DNA of 64,000 bases from Rugosimonospora africana (lineage in GTDB: Bacteria; Actinomycetota; Actinomycetes; Mycobacteriales; Micromonosporaceae): NCBI RefSeq assembly GCF_016862975.1, contig NZ_BONZ01000038.1, positions 62,001-126,000 of the forward strand, in the 5' to 3' direction. Numbering within the stretch: the first letter of the stretch is position 1; the number at the start of each line of letters is the position of its first letter. The notes beneath the pieces are model-generated. The model was not told the DNA's origin and made no database searches. It was given only the letters and a program-made list of their open reading frames with translations. The position numbers were made by a program, and so were the translations under genes. Positions 51,401 through 58,304 of the stretch are shown here, piece after piece.

Positions 51401-52921
51401 CGCGTCGGTGATGCCCTGCACCGCGCTGACATGCACGCTCGGCTGGCCGGAGTAGCCGCCCAGGGTCACCTGATTGGCCAGGTCGCCGAGCACGACGACG
51501 TGTCGCGCCGTCGCGGGGTCGACCGGCAGCAGCGGCGCCGTGGTGCCGGTCACCGCGCCGTTCTTCAACAGCACCAGGGAGTTGTCGGCCACGGTCCGGG
51601 CCAACTGCTGGTGCTCGGTGCTCTCGATGACGGACTTGGTGATCGCGGTGTACGCGTTCTTCGCCGGCGGGTCGAACTCACCGGTGGCCATCCGCATGGT
51701 GAACAGCTTGACCAGGTCGGTGTCGATGACGCCCTCGGAGAGGATCCCGGCGTCGATGGCCGCCTCGATGTTGGGCAGGGTGGCCTGGTCGCCGGTGCAG
51801 TTCAGCGCGGTACCGGCCCGCAGCCCGTACGCCTCGGCGCCGGCGGCGGCCGGGATGGTGGCCCCGGTGGTGTCGTTCTTCCACAGCACCTGGGCGCCCT
51901 GCGCGACGGACGTCCAGCCGGGTGCCGCCCAGGCGTGGCCGCCCGGTGGCGGTTGCCACGCGGTCGCGATCGCGTCGCAGTCGGAGGTGATGTACCCGCC
52001 GAAGTCGAACGTCCGCTGGGCGAGCTGGTTGACCGTGTACGTGTCGACCGCGCCCGGTGTGCCGTTGATGGCGTTGTACGACGTCATCAGCCCGGCCACG
52101 TGGTCGTCCTCGATGAGGCTCTGGAACTGCTTGAGGTAGTACTGGTGCAGATCCGCCTCGGTGGTGACCGAGTCGCCGGACAGCCGGTTGGACTCCACGT
52201 TGTTCAGCGCGTAGTGCTTCGCGGTCGCGGCCACCTTCAGGTACGGGGTCATCGGCTGCCCGGCCATCGTGTTGCCCTGGTACCCGTTGACGAACGCGCC
52301 GGCCAGCTGGGACACCAGGTACGGGTCCTCACCGAACGCCTCGTCGGTGCGGCCCCAGCGCGGGTCGCGGTCGAGGTTCACGGTCGGCGCCCAGAAGGTC
52401 AGGTCGCCGTAGTCGTTCACGTCCGGGCCGAGGTTGTTCTGCCCGGTGCCGAACAGCGACTTGTCCAGGAAGCCGCGCGCCTCGTCGGAGATGGCGGTGG
52501 TCTCCTGGTACATCAGGCCCGGATCCCAGCTCATCGACGAGGCGAAGTTCGTCGGGAAGCTCGTCGCGTGCACGTCGTCCACGGCGCCCTGGCCGCCCTC
52601 GCCCGCGTCCGCGCCCAGCCGGTTGAGGCCGTGCTGCCCCTCACTCCAGTACGTGTACTGCTGCACCCCCAACCGGGCGATCGCCGGTGCGTTGTTGGTG
52701 TGCAGCTGCTGCACCTTCTCGGCCAGCGTCATCCGGGAGACGAGGTCGGCGGCGCGCTCGGCGAAGCTGTGGTGCGTGTCCAGGTAGACCGGGGTCGGTG
52801 GCTGTGCCGCCGCGGTCGCCGCCGGAGCGACGGCGACCGTCGCGACCAGGCAGGCGAGGCCGCCGAGCGCGGCGAGCGCCCAGGCTCTGTGCCGGCGGAA
52901 GTCATGCGGGGATAAGGCCAT
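48494..52921 (-). CDS. Secreted multi-domain GH3 beta-glycosidase
   Basis: A 1475-residue secreted enzyme (signal about 1-38). GH3 N-terminal barrel with nucleophile Asp314 in GGYITSDCDAIATA; GH3 C-terminal domain with SEGKDRS near residue 550 (acid/base region); Fn3-like domain (FGYGLSYTTFSVTNV); a Big_2-like domain (VKYSSSDPSVASVDKNGLVRAIK); a NEW3 domain (LTLGITVPDGWTATPITP); two further beta modules and a final Ig-like module (VTVAPAGVTVAAGGTATFTAQ). The fold with LNC near residue 375 resembles beta-xylosidase or beta-glucosidase type GH3. ATG 52921 has GGAGG 8 nt upstream. Divergent promoter pair with the GH92 gene. Confidence 0.9.
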   Translation of the reverse strand: MALSPHDFRRHRAWALAALGGLACLVATVAVAPAATAAAQPPTPVYLDTHHSFAERAADLVSRMTLAEKVQQLHTNNAPAIARLGVQQYTYWSEGQHGLNRLGADAGEGGQGAVDDVHATSFPTNFASSMSWDPGLMYQETTAISDEARGFLDKSLFGTGQNNLGPDVNDYGDLTFWAPTVNLDRDPRWGRTDEAFGEDPYLVSQLAGAFVNGYQGNTMAGQPMTPYLKVAATAKHYALNNVESNRLSGDSVTTEADLHQYYLKQFQSLIEDDHVAGLMTSYNAINGTPGAVDTYTVNQLAQRTFDFGGYITSDCDAIATAWQPPPGGHAWAAPGWTSVAQGAQVLWKNDTTGATIPAAAGAEAYGLRAGTALNCTGDQATLPNIEAAIDAGILSEGVIDTDLVKLFTMRMATGEFDPPAKNAYTAITKSVIESTEHQQLARTVADNSLVLLKNGAVTGTTAPLLPVDPATARHVVVLGDLANQVTLGGYSGQPSVHVSAVQGITDAVKAADPDATVTFDAAGTSSTATGPAVLSDATKAAIGGADLVLEFVGTTGSNASEGKDRSTIAMPGNYDSLIDQVAALGNPRTALVIQADGPVAIEDVRGKVPAILFSGYNGQAQGQALADVVFGAQNPAGHLNFTWYRDDSQLPAMMNYGLDASSTGGIGRTYQYFTGTPTYPFGYGLSYTTFSVTNVSTDKKSVSATGTVSVTLTVKNVGQAAGSTVVQLYAATPGAGTADVPLSRLAAFAKTKNLTPGQSQKLTLTVDISDLSLWDTAHSRETVADGNYEFRVGTSATSIVAQNDVKVTGALKPKVRYVTVQPESVVYQAGQTFDLTGRNQWLADDTKASEEPDRDLTVKADGVVEAVNDDQSFMDLSTAKVKYSSSDPSVASVDKNGLVRAIKNGVATITVTVNGVAGSVPIVVQDTLTGSVPSIMEAGATATVSATFTNGNVKPVHNLTLGITVPDGWTATPITPTSAKTVDANSSVTASWKVSPGTGVTPGTYAVGFTATSSEGAFDSSGQVQVPYASVAAAYDNTGISNDNAPFTGTFDGGALSYSAQALAAAGFAPGAQVTAAGIGFTWPGPNVPDNIVASGQVVPVAGSGRLLGFLGASSGATTSGNGTVVYADGTTQPYTLTFGDWWSANAATGTSIAATAKYINSGPDAGRTNQTVHVYAAWVSLDPAKTVRYVILPHVTDNGQVTQGPAMHVFGLGISPGGDQTAVVCDDLGNPDTAFGASARDEGDGHLTATTAGGLAARTTTGSGSFYMYFDIDNSVVPGGTYQATAYVSYYDHGTGSWDIQYDSFADVSNNAFRDSVRVTDTGTDTWKTAVVPLPDAALSNRENGSTDLRLNIGVGAQAIGRIGLSVTGDNVVPVHLCPAAEPTAPAVTVAPAGVTVAAGGTATFTAQATGDPGPLVHWQSMAPGGDWADVPGATGTTLSVAGVPASADGTGYRAVFVNVAGTTTTDPATLHVS

Positions 52922-53024
52922 GAGGGATGCCTCCAGCAATGTCGGGGACGGTCATCCTGGGCAACGGCAACCGCCATCGGGCGGGGCGGAGCCGCGCGCA
53001 CAGGATGCTGGCACTGCAGACGAC

Positions 53025-53138
53025 ATGCTGTCGCTGGCCGCGACGGAAGTCAAGATCTTACATCGGACGTTTGGCATGGCGCGAGAAACCCGAGATGATG
53101 TTGAAGATCTTGACTATGCCGATGGAGTGCACCAGACT
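53025..53138. promoter_or_regulatory. Symmetric divergent promoter pair for GH3 and GH92
   Basis: AGTCAAGATCTT (53048-53059) and AAGATCTTGACT (53104-53115) are perfect inverted copies. Each holds a TTGACT -35 box, and exactly 17 bp outward lies a C-A-N-N-N-T -10 box (53030-53025 CAGCAT on the minus strand; 53133-53138 CAGACT on the plus strand). The palindrome AAGATCTT abuts both -35 boxes and is a likely shared operator. Confidence 0.7.
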
Positions 53139-53210
53139 CCCCCTATCGGGCACCCGGCACTTCCGTCCCTGAGACCGGCGTCTCAGCACGAAACCGAGGA
53201 CCCGACTGCC

Positions 53211-56200
53211 ATGAGACACAGCAGAACCGCCCGCCTGCTCGCCGCCGGCGCGGCGTGCCTCGCCCTCGGCCTGACCGCGACGGCCGCGCACGCCTCCCCC
53301 GCCGGTACGCCGCTGGTCGGCGACCCGACCGCGCTGGTGAACCCGTGGATCGGCACCGGCAGCGGCGGCGCCACGGTCGGCGACGTCAACACGTTCCCCG
53401 GCGCGGCGGCGCCGTTCGGCATGCTGACCTGGAGCCCCGACACCACCAGCCGGCCGACCGGCGGTGGATACTCCTACGCCGACTCGGCGATCACCGGGCT
53501 GAGCCTGACGCACCTGTCCGGAGTCGGCTGCCCGGTCGAGGACGACGTGCCGATCCTGCCGACGGTCGGCGCGATCGGCGCCAACCCGGCGGCGGCGCAG
53601 CAGCCGTTCAGCCACACCGGCGAGGAGGCCAAGCCCGGCTCCTACTCCGTGACGCTGGGCGACCGGTCTGGGTCGTCGCGCGGCGTCAGACGCGCCGAGC
53701 CAGACCGGTCGCAGGCGCAGCCGATCCACCTGGACGTCGCGGCCACCACCCGCACCGGCATAGGTCGGATCACTTTCCCGGCGTCGACACAGTCCAACGT
53801 CCTGTTCAAGGTGAGCCAGTCCAAGAACCAGGCCGCGGCGGCCTCGGTCGACATCGTCGGCGACGACGAGGTGACCGGCTCGGTGTCCACCGGCCACTTC
53901 TGCGCCACCCGGCAGCAGCCGGTGCCGGTGTACTTCGCCGCGCAGTTCAACCGGCCGTTCGCCGCGACCGGCACCTGGACCGGATCCACCGTCACCGCCG
54001 GGGCGACGTCGGCCAGCGGCACGAACAGCGGCGCCTGGGTCAGCTTCGACACCACGGCCGACGACACGGTCCTGATGAAGGTGGCGGTCAGCTACGTCAG
54101 CACCGCGGGCGCGCTGGCCAACCTGCGCGCCGAGAACCGTGGCTGGAGCGTGCCGGACGTCGCGCGGGCCACCAGCCGGGCCTGGCGCGACCTGCTGTCC
54201 GAAATCCAGATCGGCGGCGGTACCCACGACGAACAGGTCCAGTTCTACACCGCCCTGTACCACGCGCTGCTGACCCCGACCGTGTTCAGCGACGCGGACG
54301 GCCAGTATCCGGGGTTCGACGGCAAGACCCACACCACCGCCCGAGGCACGGCGCACTACACCAGCTTCTCCGGCTGGGACATCTACCGGTCGGAGATCCC
54401 GCTGTTGGCCATGCTGGCGCCGGAGCAGACCAGCCAGATGGCCCAGTCGCTGCTGGATGACGCCCGGCAGGGCGGCTGGCTGCCGAAGTGGCCGGTGGGC
54501 AACGCGTACACCGGCATGATGAACGGCGACGCCGCCGACCCGATCATCGCCGAGGCGTACGCCTTCGGGGCCCGCGACTTCGACGCCCGCGACGCGTTGT
54601 CGGCCATGGTCAAGGGCGCCACCGCCGTGCCGTCCGCCGACCAGCTCGGCCAGGGCTGGTACGAGGAACGTCCCGGACTGGCCGACTACCTGCGGCTGGG
54701 CTACGTACCCAACGACTCCACCGGTTCGGGTTCGGCGGTCGACAACGGCGCCTCGGAGACGCTGGAGTACGCGACCGCCGACTTCGCCATCTCCCAGCTG
54801 GCCTCGCAACTGCACGACACGTCCGTCGCGCAGACCTTCCGGCAGCGTTCGCAGAACTGGACCCGGCTGTACAACACCGGTTCCGGGTACCTCCAGCCGC
54901 GTGACCGGGACGGGCGGTTCCCGGCGAGCAACCCGCTGACCGCCGGGGTGAGCGACTTCGGCCAGTCCGGTTTCCAGGAAGGCAACGCCGCGCAGTACGT
55001 GTTCGCGGTACCGCAGAATCTCGCCGGGGTCATCTCGGCCATCGGCGGCGACGCCGCCACGGTCTCCCGCCTGGACACGTTCTTCACCCAGCTCAACGCC
55101 GGGCCCAACCCGCCGTACTACTGGGCCGGGAACGAGACCGATCTGCTCGCCCCGTGGGTGTACGACTACGCCGGGGCGCCGTACCGCACCCAGGACATCG
55201 TGCACAAGCTGCTGTCGACCGTGTACGCGAACAGTCCCGGCGGCGAGCCCGGCAACGACGACCTCGGCGCGATGAGTTCGTGGTACGTCTGGTCGGCCGT
55301 CGGGCTCTACCCGGTGACCCCCGGGTCCACCGCCCTGGCGCTCAGCTCGCCGCTGTTCCCGCGGGTACGCCTGAACCTGCCGCACCACACCGTCGACATC
55401 GACACGCCCGATGTCTCCGGCACCACCTACTACGTCCAGTCGATGACGGTCGACGGCCGCCCGGCGAACCGCACCTGGCTCGACGCCGGCACGCTGACCG
55501 GGCACTCCGGCGCGACCACCCGGCTGCACTACATGGTCGGCGACCGGCCGAACCGGCACTGGGCCAGCTCGCCGGCCGCCGCCCCGCCGTCCTACCCGGC
55601 CGGCCCGCTGGCGTTCCCGCCCGGCCTCACCCCGGTCGACCTGGCCTCGTCACCGTCCACCGTGACCGCGATCGCCGGCCAGCAGGTCACCGCGACCGTG
55701 TCGCTGACCGTCGGCGCGGGGTCGGCGGCGGCCGACCCGGTCGTTCCGCGCACGGTGCACTGGGCGGCCACGCCGCCGGCCGGCCTCACGGTCACCCCGG
55801 ACCAGGGCACGGTCACCGTCTCGGCCGGCACAGCCACGGTCTCCGCCGGCACAGCCACGGTCTCCGCCGGCACGGCCACAGTCTCCGCCGGCACGGCCGC
55901 GGACTCCGCCGGCACAGCCACCGTGCCGCTGACCGTGACGGCCGCACCGGACGCGCCCCAGGGATTCAGCGCGATCGCGCTGTCGCTGACCTCGACGCCG
56001 GCGACCAACCTGCCCACCGTGAGCCTGCCGGTCACCATCATCGGCCCGGGCGACACGGCGACCGTCGGAACCGTGCTGGGCGCCACGAACACCGACTACG
56101 GCCTGATTCAAAACGAGGAGGGCGGCGACGGCGCGACCACCCCGGTGACGGTCGGCGGCCAGAGCGCCCGGCAGACGGTCCAGCTCGTGGCCAACGACCT

Positions 56201-56537
56201 GAACATGTACTTCAGGATCGATCCGCGTATCGCGCACGACCAGACCACGTCCACGACGTTCACGGTCGAGTACTACGACCAGGGCACGAACGGCTGGTCG
56301 CTGCAGTACGACGCGGGTACCGGCTCCGCCGCGTACACGACGGCCGTGCACGTCACCAACACCGGTACCGACACCTGGAAGACCGCGACGGTGACCGTGG
56401 CCAACTCGGAGTTCGCCAACCGGGAGAACGGCGCCTCCGACTTCCGGATCGCGTCCGGGTCACCCGTGATCATCCACTCGGTGCGGCTGGACGTCTCCGG
56501 GCCGGCCGTGCTGCCGGTCGACCTCTGGCCGCTCTGA
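53211..56537 (+). CDS. Secreted GH92 alpha-1,2-mannosidase-family enzyme
   Basis: A 1108-residue secreted enzyme (signal about 1-29). The GH92 core (about 35-770) has NPWIGTGSGGATVGDVNTFPGA, FSGWDIYRSE, the Glu of ASETLEYATADF and EPGNDDLGAMSSWYVWSAVGLYP. A NEW3-like region and a beta-rich C-terminal carbohydrate-binding-like module follow. The 14-codon insertion SGSSRGVRRAEPDR lies between SVTLGD and QAQPIHLDV (copy B of the 34-bp element) and a 21-bp tandem repeat at 55815-55919 makes five AGTATVS-like units. GH92 enzymes trim alpha-mannosides of N-glycans or yeast mannan. ATG 53211 has GAGGA upstream. Pairs with GH3 through the divergent promoters. Confidence 0.88.
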   Translation: MRHSRTARLLAAGAACLALGLTATAAHASPAGTPLVGDPTALVNPWIGTGSGGATVGDVNTFPGAAAPFGMLTWSPDTTSRPTGGGYSYADSAITGLSLTHLSGVGCPVEDDVPILPTVGAIGANPAAAQQPFSHTGEEAKPGSYSVTLGDRSGSSRGVRRAEPDRSQAQPIHLDVAATTRTGIGRITFPASTQSNVLFKVSQSKNQAAAASVDIVGDDEVTGSVSTGHFCATRQQPVPVYFAAQFNRPFAATGTWTGSTVTAGATSASGTNSGAWVSFDTTADDTVLMKVAVSYVSTAGALANLRAENRGWSVPDVARATSRAWRDLLSEIQIGGGTHDEQVQFYTALYHALLTPTVFSDADGQYPGFDGKTHTTARGTAHYTSFSGWDIYRSEIPLLAMLAPEQTSQMAQSLLDDARQGGWLPKWPVGNAYTGMMNGDAADPIIAEAYAFGARDFDARDALSAMVKGATAVPSADQLGQGWYEERPGLADYLRLGYVPNDSTGSGSAVDNGASETLEYATADFAISQLASQLHDTSVAQTFRQRSQNWTRLYNTGSGYLQPRDRDGRFPASNPLTAGVSDFGQSGFQEGNAAQYVFAVPQNLAGVISAIGGDAATVSRLDTFFTQLNAGPNPPYYWAGNETDLLAPWVYDYAGAPYRTQDIVHKLLSTVYANSPGGEPGNDDLGAMSSWYVWSAVGLYPVTPGSTALALSSPLFPRVRLNLPHHTVDIDTPDVSGTTYYVQSMTVDGRPANRTWLDAGTLTGHSGATTRLHYMVGDRPNRHWASSPAAAPPSYPAGPLAFPPGLTPVDLASSPSTVTAIAGQQVTATVSLTVGAGSAAADPVVPRTVHWAATPPAGLTVTPDQGTVTVSAGTATVSAGTATVSAGTATVSAGTAADSAGTATVPLTVTAAPDAPQGFSAIALSLTSTPATNLPTVSLPVTIIGPGDTATVGTVLGATNTDYGLIQNEEGGDGATTPVTVGGQSARQTVQLVANDLNMYFRIDPRIAHDQTTSTTFTVEYYDQGTNGWSLQYDAGTGSAAYTTAVHVTNTGTDTWKTATVTVANSEFANRENGASDFRIASGSPVIIHSVRLDVSGPAVLPVDLWPL
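53662..53711. mobile_element. 34-bp element flanked by 8-bp direct repeats, copy B
   Basis: Positions 53670-53703 match copy A at 29 of 34 bases. The borders are GACCGGTC on both sides (53662-53669 and 53704-53711). The ends TGGGTCG and CGAGCCA form a 7-bp terminal inverted repeat with one mismatch. The net 42-bp gain keeps the GH92 frame open at a surface-loop position between two conserved strands. Confidence 0.6.
55815..55919 (+). repeat. 21-bp tandem repeat in the GH92 gene, five units
   Basis: Five 21-bp units encode TVSAGTA four times and then ADSAGTA, in a linker between the mannosidase core and the C-terminal module. Unit changes are mainly third-position, so the array is recent and elastic. 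Confidence 0.9.
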
Positions 56538-56585
56538 TCCCCCACCGGCCCGACCGCTACCGTGATCCCGGTGGCGCGCCCTGAA

Positions 56586-56601
56586 TGTGAGGCGCGTCAC
56601 C
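56586..56601. promoter_or_regulatory. CRP-like site upstream of the ECF sigma gene
   Basis: TGTGA-N6-TCACC matches the TGTGAN6TCACA half-site layout of CRP/GlxR proteins and lies 110 bp before the sigma ATG. A related copy lies at 57733-57748. It could instead be an ECF promoter element. Confidence 0.5.
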
Positions 56602-56710
56602 GGGTGGAGCGTACGGCGGTCCCGGGCGCCTCCTTGTTCCATGCGCACGGCCCGGATCCACCGGCCGCCGCGCCGGTCGCGAAGACCGCACGTCGAGGAG
56701 GAGGGCCGCG

Positions 56711-57265
56711 ATGACCGTGGCGGACGAGAGCCCGGCCGGTGCCGACCCGGCCGACCCCGCCCGGCTCGCCGCCACCGTCGCGCGTGCGCAACGCGGTGAC
56801 CTGATCGCCCTGCACGACGTCCTGGACGCGATCACGCCGTACGTGCGCCGGCTGTGCGGGCCGATCGCCCTGCAGGACGCGCCGGACGCCGCGCAGGAGA
56901 CGCTGATCGTCGTCCTGCGCCGCCTCGGCGAACTGCGCGAGCCGGCCGCCCTGTTCGGCTGGGTACGGGTCATCGCCGTCCGTGAGGCGGTACGGGTCGC
57001 CAAGCAGTCGTCGCGAGCCGTCCCGGTGGAGTCGGTCGAGGTACCCGCGCCGGACGACCCGGCACTGGCCGCCGACGTCCGGGACGTGCTGAACCGGCTG
57101 TCTCCCGAGCACCGGGCGGTACTGACCCTGCGGGACCTGGAAGGGCTCGACGAACAGGCGGCCGGACAGTTTCTCGGCGTACCGGCCGGAACGGTGCGGT
57201 CCCGGCTGTTCCGGGCGAGGCGCAGTTTCGCCAGAGCGTGGCGTACGGAAGGGAGCGACCGGTGA
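56711..57265 (+). CDS. ECF-type RNA polymerase sigma factor
   Basis: A 184-residue sigma-70 family ECF factor: region 2 (DLIALHDVLDAITPYVRRLC, PDAAQETLIVVLRRLGELREPAALFGWVRVIAVREAV) and region 4 (LSPEHRAVLTLRDLEGLDEQAAGQFLGVPAGTVRSRLFRARRSF). GAGGAGGAGG lies 5 nt before ATG. The next two genes follow in the same direction with a GTGA overlap and a 51-bp gap, so this looks like a sigma factor with a small regulon or autoregulated cassette. No anti-sigma gene is seen; the SRPBCC or DUF3995 protein could act as one. Confidence 0.9.
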   Translation: MTVADESPAGADPADPARLAATVARAQRGDLIALHDVLDAITPYVRRLCGPIALQDAPDAAQETLIVVLRRLGELREPAALFGWVRVIAVREAVRVAKQSSRAVPVESVEVPAPDDPALAADVRDVLNRLSPEHRAVLTLRDLEGLDEQAAGQFLGVPAGTVRSRLFRARRSFARAWRTEGSDR

Positions 57266-57732
57266 ACTGGCCGATCGGTGAGTTCGACGACCTGCGACGG
57301 CTGCGGGTTCTGCACGCCGCGCTGCCCGGCACCATGCTGGCCGAGACGGTGCTGCCGGCCAGCTTCGACCGGGTGTGGTCGGTCCTCGGCGACGTGGAGA
57401 AGGAGTTTCCCGGCCTGGTACCCGACGTCCGGTCGATCCGAGTCGTCGAACGCGACGGCGAACGGATGCGGGCGCTCGTGCGGGGCCGGTCCGGGCTGCG
57501 CGCGCCGTTCGAGATGGTCCTGCGGCCCGGCTGGTGCCTGATGCGCAGCCGGTTCCTCGTCTTCGGCATGGCCGCCGTACCGGCCGGCGACCACACCCGG
57601 TTCGGCTACCTGGCCGGGCTGCGCGTACCGGGCAAGCGCGTCATCGCGCCGCTGCTGGCACCGGCGCAGCGCAGGCTCGCCCGTGCCGTCCTGCACCGGT
57701 TCGAGCGGCGGTTCACCCCGGCCGGTCGGTAA
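57262..57732 (+). CDS. SRPBCC (START-like) domain protein
   Basis: A 156-residue helix-grip protein: AETVLPASFDRVWSVLGDVEKEFPGLVPDVRSIRVVERDGERMRALVRG, then MRSRFLVFGMAAVP. The SRPBCC fold binds hydrophobic ligands. GTG 57262 overlaps the sigma stop (GTGA) with AAGGGAG 6 nt upstream, so the two are co-translated. The CRP-like second motif begins at the base after its stop. Possible ligand-sensing role in the sigma cassette is inference. Confidence 0.85.
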   Translation: MNWPIGEFDDLRRLRVLHAALPGTMLAETVLPASFDRVWSVLGDVEKEFPGLVPDVRSIRVVERDGERMRALVRGRSGLRAPFEMVLRPGWCLMRSRFLVFGMAAVPAGDHTRFGYLAGLRVPGKRVIAPLLAPAQRRLARAVLHRFERRFTPAGR

Positions 57733-57748
57733 TGTGGCGCGGCTCACC
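57733..57748. promoter_or_regulatory. CRP-like site upstream of the DUF3995 gene
   Basis: TGTGG-N6-TCACC, in the context AATGTG...TCACCGG, matches the site upstream of the sigma gene. In both places a CCTC(C)TTGT stretch lies 26-30 bp further on, just before ATGC. The spacing differs by 4 bp, so a fixed -35/-10 pair is not proved. Confidence 0.5.
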
Positions 57749-57783
57749 GGAGTGTTCCCGACCGCGGCCGTCCTCTTGTGTGC

Positions 57784-58227
57784 ATGCAGACCTACCAGCT
57801 GGCCGCCATCGCGGCTGCCGCGATCCTCGGCCTCGACGCCCTCATCCACGCCTACTGGCTGACCGGCCGGACCTGGCCGGCCCGTGACGTCCGGACTCTG
57901 TCCCGTGCCGTTCTCAACGCCGACGTGCCGTTCACCCCACGGGTACTCGTGCCCCTGATCCTCGTCCTGACCGTCGGGGCGACCGCCGTCCTGGCCCGGG
58001 CCGGCCTGCTCGACTCGTGGCTGCCCGGCTGGGTTCCGGGATGGGTGCCGGCGGTGGGGGCGATCGCTGTCGCCGCCGGTGCGACCCTACGTGCCGGCGC
58101 CGGCATCGTCTGGGCCCTGGGCGTCGGCGCCGAGCGTGGCTCCGCCTTCTACCGGCTGAACCTCACCGCCTACACCCCGGTGTGCCTGCTGCTGTGCGCC
58201 GCCGCCGCGACCGTGGCCGGGCACTGA
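57784..58227 (+). CDS. DUF3995-type small membrane protein
   Basis: A 147-residue protein with four predicted helices: LAAIAAAAILGLDALIHAYWLTG, VLVPLILVLTVGATAVLARAG, AVGAIAVAAGATLRAGAGIVWALG and LTAYTPVCLLLCAAAATVAG. This is the DUF3995 pattern with a conserved His-Ala-Tyr-Trp after the first helix. It lies with the ECF sigma and SRPBCC genes and shares the upstream motif of the sigma gene, so it is a likely target. Function unknown. Confidence 0.78.
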   Translation: MQTYQLAAIAAAAILGLDALIHAYWLTGRTWPARDVRTLSRAVLNADVPFTPRVLVPLILVLTVGATAVLARAGLLDSWLPGWVPGWVPAVGAIAVAAGATLRAGAGIVWALGVGAERGSAFYRLNLTAYTPVCLLLCAAAATVAGH

Positions 58228-58304
58228 GCCGACGTGAGGTCCTTTCGCACGACGACGTGAGCGGCTCCCGCAACGCCCCCCGACGATCCGTAGTTGAGTA
58301 GATC

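Noticed and set aside
53058-55559. Very long antisense open frame opposite GH92
   Set aside because: Its translation is Arg/Gly/Pro rich without motifs, the normal shadow of a GC-rich gene.
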